A program made the position numbers and the translations under genes. This document shows positions 48,260 through 58,030 of a stretch of 64,000 nt of DNA, in pieces. This DNA comes from Strongylocentrotus droebachiensis. Taxonomy: Eukaryota > Echinodermata > Echinoidea > Camarodonta > Strongylocentrotidae. The first letter of the stretch is position 1. The number at the start of each line of letters is the position of its first letter. Below the pieces are notes generated by a model, which was given only the letters and a program-made list of their open reading frames with translations, did no database searches and was not told the DNA's origin. The DNA is taken from contig JAVYIG010000114.1 of the NCBI GenBank assembly GCA_035222895.1, forward strand, positions 139,001 through 203,000. Direction: 5' to 3'.

Positions 48260-48386
48260 TTTGATCAGTATTCCACATTATAAGCAGGTAAGGGCTGGAG
48301 ACTCCGAGACTCGAAAATCGTCTGACTGAGCATCTCCGCACCCGCTAGATTTATACAAAGATAATGGCATTTTGAAACTTGCCAAG

Positions 48387-48740
48387 ATGGCCAATTCCAC
48401 GAGTCAAAGAAAAAACACGGCGACAAAAAAGGAGAAAAGGAACGGCATATGGAAGAAGGAGGTCTCCCGTCTGAGAAGATGCCGTGGGCGATTCAAGACA
48501 TTACTGAAAATGAGCGATGGACCCCATTTTCCTATCCCCTTTCGTTTTCTTTTCGCTCGTTCACGGGGAGAACACATTTCGTCGCGAAAATCACCAAAGG
48601 CTGCTAACTGTCATACAGCCATTAGTACCCGGTTTCGCAACAAACAAGCGAGGGGGGAAAAAAGAAGAAAAAAGGCGCGAGCAAGGAAAATGTTTTCTCT
48701 CTTTATACACAGAAAGAAAAAGACGGTGAAAAGAGGTTGA
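48387..48740 (+). other. Unassigned 117-codon basic open frame, probably chance
   Basis: The frame begins MANSTSQRKN in a good initiation context (GCCAAGATGG) and is extremely rich in Lys and Arg throughout, ending KKKTVKRG. Such composition follows from the A/G-rich local sequence. No domain is recognisable; an overlapping 70-codon frame lies in another phase. It sits in a CpG-richer island (48290-48800) and may just be regulatory DNA. Confidence 0.12.
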
Positions 48741-49156
48741 ATAGGCTTGAGAGAGAGGGGTAACAAAAGGGTATGGGAGTCCCTTAGGGGGTGCTATACA
48801 AGCAATGCTATTCAAAATGCTGATTTTTCACCGTTCTGCCTTGTAAAAACCCAAGGTGTTCTTTCCATAATTTTGATAGATGGATTCTTGTAAGGAGAAT
48901 GGGAAATGATTTTGTAACAGCTCCCTGGAACCCTGGCAAACGAATACAGGAGCCAGGATTATTCATATAACTAGTTGCTTACGACTCCCCTTCGGCTCAA
49001 ACAGAGGCATTGCTCTTTCCATTATATTTCATCAAGTAAAGAGTGCCAGGCTTGCCTTAAAAGCAGCAATTTCTAATCCATCAGGTCTTGTAGATTAATT
49101 ATACACAGAACATACATCAAATGAAAACACCTTAGTGACCTTACTAGATTTGCCAT

Positions 49157-49241
49157 AATTCGCCTGTTAAGAGCCAGAAGGGCATTAACTCTGTGTAAAA
49201 GTAAATGAGTTAACAGCCTTCTGGCTCCAAACAGATGATAT
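49157..49241. repeat. CAGAAGGG hairpin family, best-preserved copy
   Basis: CGCCTGTTAAGAGCCAGAAG GGCATTAACTCTG pairs with GAGTTAACAGCCTTCTGGCT CCAAACAGATGATAT. The predicted stem is over 30 bases with a ~20-base loop. Confidence 0.75.
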
Positions 49242-49395
49242 CTGATTTGGAATCGATCCAATACAGGTATTGTTTTGAGGGAACTGCTGAAAAAATAACT
49301 ATTTCATGAGACAAGATTGGTTCACCTAGGCTATAGATTAATTCAAAGTTAGCTCTCTCTCTCTCTCTCTCTCTCTATTACTTTCAAAAGTTATA

Positions 49396-49477
49396 TTGTA
49401 TGTTTGAAGCCCAAAAGATGTTAACTCGTATACTTTTAAACACGGACTAAACAAGCGCCTTTCTAAAAAGATGATCT
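49396..49477. repeat. CAGAAGGG hairpin family, degraded copy
   Basis: TGTTTGAAGCCCAAAAGATG TTAACTC and ACAAGCGCCTTTCTAAAAAG ATGATCT keep the spacing but have many mismatches. Confidence 0.4.
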
Positions 49478-51725
49478 CTTGTTGCCTAAACCTGAATAAA
49501 TGTAAGACAATTATCAATATATGGTGCTCAAAAGTATTCCAATCTCTTCAACCCCCCCCCCCCCCCTCAGTCTCCTAAACATAATCTTATATAATATAAC
49601 TAAAACATGGTCATACTAAAATATATATCATTGTGCATGTATATCAAACAAACACGAGGTGTAGGGTTATAACAGACATACATTACGATCAAACGTATAC
49701 ATCGGACACTTAAAACAAAAATACAAAACAAACATGTAATCATATGGTCTGCGGAGAGCCATAATGGTGCTACTTGTAGTTTAAAAAATACACAAGGTAA
49801 CACACTTCTAGCCCTCTGCAAACAATAAACATTGTATCATTATCCATTTCATAAAAGAAAGTAAAGAAATTGTATAAAACATGATATTCAGTGCATATCA
49901 TTCCGGTTGTGCAGATATATAAAACAGTACATTTAGTGGAAATAAAAAAGGGAGAGAATTTATACTAACTCTAGACCTGAGATCATTACGTAGCAACTTC
50001 TAGGGCAATTGACGTCACATCACCATGATACAATTGAATATTAAACATGTATATCATCCATATCACATATATGACATAAAAAACACATCCAACAGACATA
50101 AAATTACTTCTTTAACATCAAATATATGCGGGAAAGCAGGGCGGCAGTAAAATCATGATGAAAAAGTATGCCGGCTGCGCTTTCTCGCGGTAACAGCTTT
50201 ATTTTGCCGGCTTTTATATGCAGCATGTTTCGCAAATCTGCGCGGCCGGACATCCATTAGGTTGATCAGTATCATCCAGTTGATCTGAAGGAGGAAAAAA
50301 CTGTTGACTTCAACCCCCAGTTCATGAAAAAAATGTCCTATTTAGCGCAAAACCCTGTTTACATGAGTATAACAACGACATATTATAATAAAATATTGAG
50401 AAAAAAAACTGATTGAAGCACAATTAACCTCCATGCATTGGGAGAATCAGCCAGAAGCTATATGTTTCATATTTCAAAAAGAGAGAGAAAGTAAGAGAGG
50501 GAAAGCATACATACAGTGATCAAACTTCACCAAACAACAGGTATGAAAATATACAATTGTTTTCAGCGGGCGATGAATAATGCCGATAACTCATGCAAAT
50601 GAATAACACCACTCTAGCTAAAGCTATCAAGGAGGAAAAAAATTGTTCACAAAAAAATCTATTTTTTTTGTCATGATTTATATTATTGACTCCAAGCCAG
50701 GCGTTGAATGTCAGTTATCACACCCAATTACAAAATGCACTATTATTAACATGAGTTTGTTGGGATAGAGGAATGATGAGAAATTCTGCCCAGCCTATGA
50801 TGAAATGAATTGCATGGAACTCATTCTATCAATGATCTTCACTAGCGTAACTAGCAAATTGGCAATAACAGGACTCTGCTAATTTAGGGCTAGAGGGATA
50901 AATAAATAAAATAACAAATAAACAAATAATAATACAAAAATATAATATAAAAAATAATCAGTGTTCATATCAATCACTAGCTCGTGAAAAATATGATTTT
51001 ATGTAAATTTATAATTTGATACAGACTATAAGATGATCAGTCTGGGGTTTATCGTTTTTTATGATTTTTTCCCTGAATGTTTATCATATATCTAAAATAA
51101 AAGAAGTTAATAATACAAAGCCAACATTCTATAATATTACGTTACTAGAAATTTGAAAAGGAAAGTATCCCTTTTCCAATTATTCACAAATGAATAATGT
51201 ATTTTAATCATATTCATAAATGTATATTCTAAGAGAAATTTGTAATAAATCAGCTTTTGTAATCCGTCTGTATCTTTACATATTTGCTCAAAATAATATG
51301 AAAATAAAAACTAAAATCTAACTTTGTATGCATCTATTTCACATCTGATTACTGAATTCACTGTTTTCCTGTATTGTTTTACTTTAAATAAGTTTTACTT
51401 TATATTAGGGCTATAACTTTCCTCATTATCGGCCTCATGTCTAATGGGGGCAATTGATTAATTTGAAGTTATTCCCAAGAAATAAAACGTCTAAAGGCAT
51501 CATTTCTCAGGCTGGGATTAAAGGCTAAAAAACAAATAAGGATGGTCAATAACAAATAAATGAGTCTAAAACAAACAAATATAAAGGAATCAATACCGTA
51601 CATCAGCAAAGCAAATAAATGATAAATAAATCAAATAAAATTCATAACATTTAAGGAATGGGAATAAAACAGTAAAAGCAGCATGACAGGATATTTTTCA
51701 TGTCACTTTTATTTTGAGCCCTCAC

Positions 51726-51893
51726 CTTTAGCGAATCAAAGCAGGCAGTTACACGGCCGTTTTCTACGGTTACAGAGGAGCCTGGATGGGCGTACTTGCA
51801 CTCGGCGTCCGATCGTTTGCAGGTCCCGCGCTGGAATTCTCGACACGCCTCGATCATTAACCACTGGGTGTCTCGATAGGCCATTATTGTCAT
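51726..51893 (-). CDS. mbnl: Muscleblind-like protein, first coding exon (partial gene)
   Basis: Muscleblind/MBNL proteins bind YGCU-type motifs in pre-mRNA and regulate alternative splicing and RNA localisation. The exon encodes 56 residues from ATG at 51893. Residues 17-36 form a complete CCCH finger with spacing C-x7-C-x6-C-x3-H (C17, C25, C32, H36) inside the family signature CREFQRGTC. Residues 44-56 read ENGRVTACFDSLK, where C51 is the first ligand of finger 2. The exon then stops at AAG|GTGAGG, phase 0, exactly where vertebrate MBNL genes are split before GRC. From memory, about 37 of 50 residues match human MBNL1. Both M1 and M4 are possible starts; the stretch before RDTQW is short, as in vertebrates. 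A pyrimidine-rich acceptor (TTTTTTTCGTAG) on the minus strand ends at 51922, so the exon may begin at 51921 with a 28-base leader. The remaining exons are expected below position 1. The family call is near certain; the exact 5' boundary is not. Confidence 0.94.
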
Positions 51894-51984
51894 GTGGTCC
51901 CCTTTTATCTTAAAAAACCCACTACGAAAAAAACGGGATATTGGTTGGAGATGCTAAAAACGTGTGATCTCCGGGTTGTCCCCA

Positions 51985-52040
51985 ACGTCTGGATGGGCGG
52001 GTAAGGTTTGACGCCAAGATGGCGGGGCGTGTCTTATCAG
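51985..52040. promoter_or_regulatory. Candidate muscleblind proximal promoter: GC box and YY1-like motif
   Basis: A GC box (GGGCGGG, 51995-52001), a YY1-like CAAGATGGCGG (52015-52025) and a second Sp/KLF-type GGGGCGTG lie about 75-130 bases upstream of the putative start of the muscleblind exon. No TATA box is evident, which fits a GC/YY1-type promoter. YY1 motifs of this form usually sit at or just downstream of a start site; this one reads on the plus strand, opposite to muscleblind, so a divergent transcript is possible. Alternatively this is 5' intron, if the acceptor at 51922 is used. Confidence 0.4.
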
Positions 52041-52585
52041 GAATATTTCTGGTCGGCGTTCGTCTAGATCGGTTTGAATTGTGCTACATTTACTGAGTTG
52101 GGTGAAGCAAGGGGGTTACAATGATTGCATTGCACATTCATCTGCAAGTTATAAGGGATCTAAACTGCTGCTACCATGGATTTTTGCCCACAAAGAGTTC
52201 AGAGTTTGAACCACCGTCTTTCCTCCTGCGTGGTTGACCCCGCGCTAATCACCGCACAGCAAAGCCACTAGAGGAATTTTCATTGGTTGTTTGAAAAAAC
52301 GGTGAACAGAGAATGCAAGCAAGAGAGACAGAAAAATAACAGGCTTTGGAAAAAGTGAATGGCAAATGGTAAAGCGCTTGCAATCCCAAGATAAAAATCA
52401 ATCGAGTTCTCTGGCTAAAAAAAATGGAGAAAAGGGGGGAAATTATTCTTCAAAATTCAGCGTTGTAACTTTCTAGAAATCATGTAAGTTTTTTTTTATA
52501 AAGGATTTTATTTGCAGAAAGCGGTGATTTTGGAAGCGAAGAGCGATGCGGAGAGGCGGCGGGGTTGAGTGCTCGACGAAGATTG

Positions 52586-52592
52586 ACTCACG
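52586..52592 (-). other. Candidate splice donor of an upstream 5'UTR exon
   Basis: On the minus strand the sequence reads TCC|GTGAGT, a near-perfect donor with the last exonic base at 52592. It could pair with the acceptor at 51922 to remove a ~670-base 5'UTR intron before the muscleblind coding exon. The start of such a UTR exon cannot be fixed from sequence; the CpG-richer block 52600-53600 is the likely location. Confidence 0.3.
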
Positions 52593-52802
52593 GATGAGGA
52601 ACATGAGTGCGAGTCGTTGGTGGTCGATGTCACTGTCGATGACGGGACCAATCCAAACTCCGAAGAATCCAAAACGAGTCAAGGGGAATCCTTCCACTGG
52701 AGCATGGAGTTAGACGATGAAATGATTCACAACATCCAGTCGACGATACAGAAAAGCTTGCGAATCACGGCCAACCACAAAACCATAAAAAAGCAGCAAT
52801 GA
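52587..52802 (+). other. Unassigned open frame of 71 codons, acidic then basic
   Basis: Translation opens after a stop at 52584 and runs to TGA at 52800. The product begins LTDEEHECESLVVDVTVDDG and ends in a lysine-rich tail KTIKKQQ. The composition (acidic N-half, basic C-half, no homopolymers) looks more protein-like than most open frames here. There is an in-frame stop just upstream, no clear ATG at its start, and the opposite strand is also open across much of it. I do not recognise a family. It overlaps the presumed muscleblind upstream exon/promoter zone, so it may simply be GC-richer leader sequence. Confidence 0.15.
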
Positions 52803-54331
52803 TGACGGCGATTGGAGCAGACTTGTCCCGGCACTTTCACAAGATGCTGGTTGCAATTGTAGCGTTTTTTGTTGTTCCTTTTACGAGCTCACTACGCTAT
52901 TATTTTTTTTGGCTGCACCTGCAGAGGGCGAGAGAATAAGAAAAACGGTGGCATGAGAATCAAGTTACTCGCGACTTGAACACACCATCTTTAAATCACA
53001 TCTCACATCCATCTAACACATGTAACATATGAGAACAGCTACAACTACTACACAGTATGCTTTCCTGGATTTATGGCAACAAGTGGTTACATTATTAAAT
53101 CACTCTCTCAATATTCCCTGACAGTATGATAGCGGCAATATGGTAGGAAAGATGTAGGTAATACAGTGACAGCATCACAATCCAACGAGCAGAGACGATA
53201 TTCACCTGTGCTTTTTCTTATTTGAAGAGCCTTTAGCGCCGCTATTCACCTTCTAAGCTAGAATGGTGGCGAGTCTCTTGTCAGCATGCAAAGAGCGCGA
53301 CGACGGCTACTAGCCAGCTAGTGCTACAGCAGAGAGAGCAGGCGAGGAGCGAGAGAGCGTGAGAGAGCTGAGCGAGAGAGAGGTATACACACCGCACACT
53401 GCACAGCTGTGCTTCTTGAGCCAAGTTCACTGCTGCTGCTGTACAGAGCGAAGGGCGCACGATGCCAAGCAACGGTCCGACCGTCTACTCACCAGCCATT
53501 ACACACACACACACACAAACACACACTCTCTCCTAACGCCGCTGCTCAGTGCTGCTGCCGCCGAATCGAAACTCAGCACAAAAAAAGACACTTGACACAC
53601 GACTAGACGTGCTAGGTCAAAGGTCAATGAACATGGACTTCCGCCCGCCTGCTACAGACGTTGCCTTACCAACTCATGCTGATGATGATTCGAAAGCTAG
53701 CTCACACGAGCTAAAAGAAACTACTAGCAGTTATATGTTCCAGATAAACTGCACAGCCAACGTATACCAAGCCACTGGCCAGTCGATCCTCTATTCATAT
53801 AGCAAACACACAAAACAAAATCATATTTCGGCTTCTATTATACATCTCCCCTGTATGGGACCTTTAGTGTAAATGTAAGCTAGTCTGTTATCCTAGACAG
53901 TCATTCCTTCGGAGCTTCAACAATTAAAAGCTCTTCCAGGCAAAGAATGAGAATATAAATGTGGTTCAGGTAATAATTGTTACAAATATTAATTACAGCG
54001 TGCCAAACAAGTTCGTGTAATTGGGGGTGAACGTGTGACTCGTTCGATTAGAACTTTTAGAACAAGTTATTGATAAGGGTTTGGAAACAGAAACTACTAC
54101 AAGGTCTATGGGAGAGAAAAGCTAAATGGATATAACCTTGTATGTATTCAACAGGGCAAAGAATAATAGAAAGGTCCAATCAGCATGCACGGTCTACCGG
54201 CATTGGATGCCAAGTTCACTGGTCTTTGGCCCTTAGCTTGCTCCCAGCACCCGTGATAGTCTATCCAAACAGACCTCTGAACATAAAAAAAAAACTTTGA
54301 AAAAGTCCACGTGTACTAGCCTTCCCGGCTC

Positions 54332-54523
54332 CTTAAAGGCCATCTGTACTAGTTAGGCAAGGAGGGATTAAACTACCCAGGGTGGTCACTGACAGGTGGC
54401 TATCTCATCGACTCAACTCTCAATTAACATAAGAAAAAGAGGATCACCTATGGTCACCGATTAGGCATTGTTTTCTATATAGGGAGAGCAAGTGGCTACA
54501 AGTAGTACAGTGGGGCTTTAAAT
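54332..54523 (-). mobile_element. TTAA-flanked MITE, copy 4 (minus)
   Basis: Reverse orientation of the family: AGTACAGTGGGGCT|TTAA at one end and TTAA|AGGCCATCTGTACTAG at the other, with GGTGGTCACTGACAGGTGGC and AAGAAAAAGAGGATCACCTA inside. Confidence 0.8.
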
Positions 54524-54667
54524 GAGTCGCTAATTTCTAGAGTGGTCTAACTTCAAGAATGTCTCTTGTCAGAAAAACATGGCTGTCATCGAATATCTGT
54601 GGAAGTTCTGGTTGAACACCAATTCTCGGTAAAAAGTGGCATGAAACTGTGAAGAACATGAATGTGT

Positions 54668-54752
54668 CATATCTGCTCAAAGCCAGAAGGGCATTTACTT
54701 ATGTCATTCAACACAGAGGTGACATCCTTCTGTCTCTCAAAAAGACAATATT
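54668..54752. repeat. CAGAAGGG hairpin family, copy seeding a tandem array
   Basis: TATCTGCTCAAAGCCAGAAG GGCATTTACT pairs with GAGGTGACATCCTTCTGTCT CTCAAAAAGAC. Its right arm is the start of the tandem repeat that follows. Confidence 0.65.
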
Positions 54753-55078
54753 GCATACCCAGGATCTAATTACTTCTAAAATCATCAAGTTGCATCAAGG
54801 CTTCATTGCAAAGAAACTTAAAACAAAGTTAATGAAAACATTTCTGGCTCTCCAACAGACAAGATATCATGCCCACGATCTAATTACTTCTACAATCATC
54901 AAGTTTCATAAAGCCTTCAAGGTTTCATAGCAAAAACTTTAAACAAAGCTAATGAAAGCATTTCTGGCTCTCCAACAGACAATATTGAATATCCAGGATC
55001 CCAATTTCTATAACCATGAAGTTTCATCAAGGCTTCATTGCAAAAACTTCCAACAAAGCTAATGAAAGCATTTCAAAT
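54733..55078 (+). repeat. Tandem array, 3 units of ~114-120 bases
   Basis: Units start at about 54732, 54845 and 54965, each with CTCTCCAACAGACAATATTG-like start, CCAGGATC(T)AATTACTTCT, ATCATCAAGTTTCATAA and AAACAAAGCTAATGAAAGCA. They arose by duplication of a hairpin arm plus its flank. Confidence 0.75.
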
Positions 55079-55400
55079 GTAAAACATGGCCTTCAAAGTC
55101 AGACTACAATATTTATGTACATGACACATTAAATTATAGGGAAGGATACATTTTAGGAGACTGAAAAGAATAGGCCAAAACATTCTAGTAAACACTTTGC
55201 AGTATTCACAAGTCATTGAAAACGGCTAATGATATACTTTCTTTAAAAAAAAAAGCTGTTTCTCCATTGCGTTTAGGAACTTATTTTGATTGAATTAAGC
55301 CTATGGAAGGGCAAGTCATCCATAGCCAACAGGCTTCATGGTGATTTGATATTTTAGGTAATACAGTGCATATATCAAGAGAACAAGTCTACATCTATAT

Positions 55401-55593
55401 CAGGGGGAAAATACACAGGGGATCAGGGCAAATTAGCCCCCGAAATGCCAAAAAGAGCCCCCCAAAGTCATAAAAGAGCCCCCCAAAAAAATTGCATAGA
55501 GTTAAATGCAAAACAAAATAAAAAAGTGTTATTTTCATGCAAGCAAGCTTGAAAAGTAGCCCCCCAAATTTTCAAAGTATTAGTTTCCCTGAT
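55401..55593 (+). mobile_element. hAT-like MITE, family copy 3
   Basis: CAGGGGGAAAATACACAGGG to TTTCCCTG, with AGCCCCCGAAATGCC and GCTTGAAAAGTAGCCCCCC as in the other copies. It has an internal duplication of the GAGCCCCCCAAA motif. Flanks ATCTATAT and ATCTCTAT suggest a diverged 8-base duplication. Confidence 0.8.
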
Positions 55594-55654
55594 CTCTATA
55601 TTTAAAAATAACTCTTTTAACTCCCTGCCTATGTGATCCAGGCAGTTCCTGTAT

Positions 55655-55770
55655 TATGATGATTATTATGATGATGATGATGATGATGACGGCTTCTTAT
55701 ATAGTGCTAGTGTCAGCCTCTGGTGAGCGCTCATGGCGCTTGCTCTACAATATGTCACAAATTCAGCGTT
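55655..55770 (-). mobile_element. SINE-like 3' end with (ATC)n tail, minus orientation
   Basis: A (GAT)n run is followed by GGCTTCTTATATAGTGCTAG and GAGCGCTCATGGCGCTTG. On the minus strand this gives an AGCGCC...GAGCGCTC...ATATAAGAAG body and (ATC)n tail, resembling the GCGCTATATAA-type ends of the SINEs here. Confidence 0.35.
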
Positions 55771-55864
55771 CTTGGTTAGTGCATCAAATTAAGATTAATT
55801 TCAATTAGTCTTTATTGAAATTATAATTCTTGAGATGATGTCATAAGCTGGGAACAGGAAAGTT

Positions 55865-56064
55865 TCAAAGCCAGTCTGCACTATACTTATAGCTACTTAC
55901 GCCCTCTATACAGCCAACAATGCCTAAGCGGTACCCGTCGATCCCCTCATCATCCTCTTTTTCTTTTGTTAATTGAGAGCTAATTTGATGAGATAACCAC
56001 CTGCCAGTGACCACGCTGGGTGGTCTAATCCCTCCTGGCCAAACTAGTACAGACAGGCATTAAG
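55865..56064 (+). mobile_element. TTAA-flanked MITE, copy 5
   Basis: AAGCCAGTCTGCACTATACT to AGTACAGACAGGCA|TTAA. The left flank has drifted to TCAA. It lies about 270 bases from the hAT-like copy 3 and about 1.3 kb from the opposite-orientation copy 4. Confidence 0.75.
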
Positions 56065-56385
56065 GGCTGACATGAATGCTGACATACGCACATATTGAAG
56101 AATTCCGTAGTCAACTGGTCAAAATGTAGTTCATATTGCATCGCATATGATATGGCAGAACCATTTTAATACGGTGACATCCTTTCCTTATTCCCTCAAA
56201 AAATGGGGATTATCCTATTGGCACTGGCTCTGATTTCTTAATTTCCTGTAGAAAACCAACATCTCACTTTCACTTCTACAGAGCAGGCTTCGAACGTGTT
56301 GTTTGCAATTTGATTTTCAGCAGAATCTGTAGTTGGGACAGTTACACATCCTGGCACATTATTGATAAAGGACCCATATATTTGA

Positions 56386-56466
56386 TATATTGCATGTTTG
56401 AAGCCAGAAGGGTGTTAACTCTGTATAAATAAAATGTGTGAACACCATTTTGGCTCTAAACATAAT
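56386..56466. repeat. CAGAAGGG hairpin family
   Basis: TGTTTGAAGCCAGAAGGGTG TTAACTCTG pairs with GTGTGAACACCATTTTGGCT CTAAACAT. Confidence 0.65.
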
Positions 56467-56471
56467 GGAGA

Positions 56472-56575
56472 AATGAGGTGCAATGGCTCTGTGGTCAAGC
56501 AGTGATCTCTTAATCTAGAGGTTCAGGGTTCAACACTATATTGATGTGCTAGTGCCATTGACTTTTCTCTCATTC
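56472..56575 (+). mobile_element. Diverged tRNA-like SINE head
   Basis: GGCTCTGTGGTCAAGCAGTG resembles a degenerate A-box region and GAGGTTCAGGGTTCAACACT contains a B-box-like GGGTTCAACAC about 40 bases on, followed by GTGCTAGTGCCATTGAC. No clear 3' tail is visible. Confidence 0.4.
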
Positions 56576-56749
56576 TACATTGTTGGTCCTACTCACAATT
56601 TGTTATAATTTGTTTATAAAAGTTGACTCCCTCGTCAAAAAGGGGAAAGATTTGTGTCCGATAACTAAAACCTCATCAAAATTATTTGTTATTATGCATG
56701 ACACAGCAAATTCTTTATTGTACTGAATACCTGGGGTAACTGGAAAGAA

Positions 56750-56835
56750 TGATGGAAAAGAGTGAGAAAAGGGACAAAGAAAGAAAGAACAAGAATAAGA
56801 AAGACATATGAAGAGAAAGAGAGAGAGAGAGATGG
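56750..56835 (+). repeat. Purine tract
   Basis: GAAAAGGGACAAAGAAAGAA and GAGAGAGAGAG, short and degenerate. Confidence 0.6.
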
Positions 56836-57339
56836 CAGGGGATACAAAATACCCAAATAAAGAAGAAAAACAAAAGACATAGAAAGTAGAACAAATAGCA
56901 CAAGAGAAGTACATGACTTTTTTTTAAAATACAAATTGTCATCAATCACACACTCCTACTCCTCTTTTCACCACTTTTATCAACAACTGATTGAAAATGA
57001 TTTAAAGTTCAATTTTACAATATAATCTTAGAAGCTTATAAATAGACAGAAGTTTTATTATGCACACTGCCTTCGGGCGAGTATACAGCAGCACACAATA
57101 GACAGCAAACAATGAGTGTGGGTAATGTGACATGACATATCTGCAGGGAGTTCCCTTTTAAAGCTGATCATGGATTCCGGTAATGGACTTTAATTTCTTG
57201 GGAAATTTGCTGAGAGACATTGTGAATTGCTTAACCCTTTCCTTGCCATGAGCATGAATTACCTCCTGAGAATATAATTAACTTACTCTGTTCACATTGA
57301 TGTATATTTCATATGTATTGTAATTTATAGGTTTACTTG

Positions 57340-57435
57340 TAATTTTTTGTTTTGTTTAATATGTAATTGTTTATAATTGTGTTTTGTTTGTCGGTAAGCA
57401 CTTTATAAACACAGTTTTATTATTATTTTATTAAT
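57340..57435 (+). repeat. Possible retroposon end with (ATT)n tail
   Basis: TCGGTAAGCACTTTATAAAC followed by an (ATT)n-rich run resembles the AGCGC(T)..TATA-(ATT)n ends of the SINEs in this window; the rest is unassigned. Confidence 0.3.
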
Positions 57436-57588
57436 ATGACTATGAGTATTGATCAATTTGATCAATGTTTGAAGATTAAAAATGGGTATGATTTTCTTGC
57501 TGAAATGTAAGGAGGTAGAATATTATTGTGAAGCTTATTCCCATAGAAGATACTATGTACCCAATTGATAATGATGAAACAAATATTA

Positions 57589-58030
57589 GAGAGAGGTGTT
57601 GTGGTCTAGCTAGTGGATGGGTTTCCAGACTGTGAACCACAGAACCATAAGGTATGGGGTTCAAATCCCTGCCACAGCACAATGTACTTTGGCAAGGCAT
57701 TTATCTACTTTTGCCACACACAACCCAGGTGAGGTAAATGGGTACCTGACATTGAATGTGTACCTCAAAATGCTAGAGGGCTGTACAAGCAGCCATGCTA
57801 TCACTGTGGAGCACCAGGTACCTGTTTCACAAAGCCGTTTTTCAATGACAAATTACAAAACTCAGTGACAAATCTGCTGATATTAACCAATCAGAAGCAA
57901 GGATTTCACTAGCTTATAACAAAAACTGTCCTTTGTCACTAATGACAAGTTTTGTGAAACGCACTTCATACCAGGAGTGTCAAGAATTACAAATATGTGC
58001 GCTTTACAAGAACACTATTATCATTATTAA
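57589..58030 (+). mobile_element. tRNA-derived SINE, copy 3, split by a nested palindromic element
   Basis: The head (GAGGTGTTGTGGTCTAG, B-box GGTTCAAATCC) and body match copy 2 until about 57814. They resume at about 57972 (AGGAGTGTCAAG ... GCGCTTTACAAG, (ATT)n-like tail). The inserted 57816-57968 segment is listed separately. Confidence 0.8.
57816..57968. mobile_element. GTTTCACAAA palindromic MITE inserted into a SINE
   Basis: The insert starts ...CCTGTTTCACAAAG and ends ...TTTTGTGAAACGC, i.e. inverted ends sharing GTTTCACAAA. The flanking SINE shows ACCAGG on both sides (about 57812 and about 57969), a likely target-site duplication. Inner sequence (CAATGACAAA ... TTTGTCACTAATG) is also partly inverted. 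No protein-coding capacity. Confidence 0.7.

Larger units (their letters stand above)
1..51725 (-). other. mbnl: Inferred large first coding intron of muscleblind
   Basis: The muscleblind exon ends in a strong donor at 51725/51724 and needs a downstream exon starting with GRC..CKYxHPP to finish zinc finger 2. Reading the minus strand below the donor, I did not recognise such an exon. Muscleblind genes in other animals have very long first introns, so this whole span is inferred to be intronic, apart from any small exon not recognised. It is dominated by repeats and microsatellites listed separately. Confidence 0.6.
42019..51725. other. Non-coding sequence between listed repeats, 42-51.7 kb
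   Basis: 42180-42480, 46540-46930, 48290-48800 and 50100-50290 are CpG-richer islands. 49478-51640 immediately inside the intron next to the muscleblind exon is very AT-rich and repeat-poor, with nothing recognisable as coding. Confidence 0.5.
52041..53880. promoter_or_regulatory. CpG-richer upstream block of muscleblind (promoter/5'UTR zone)
   Basis: Compared with the AT-rich surroundings, this block has frequent CpG dinucleotides, few interspersed repeats, a GAGA-type run (about 53330-53385) and a short CA repeat (about 53500-53530). Its position just 5' of the muscleblind coding exon suggests promoter, leader exon or proximal enhancers. No TATA box or Kozak-preceded long open frame stands out. 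Confidence 0.4.
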
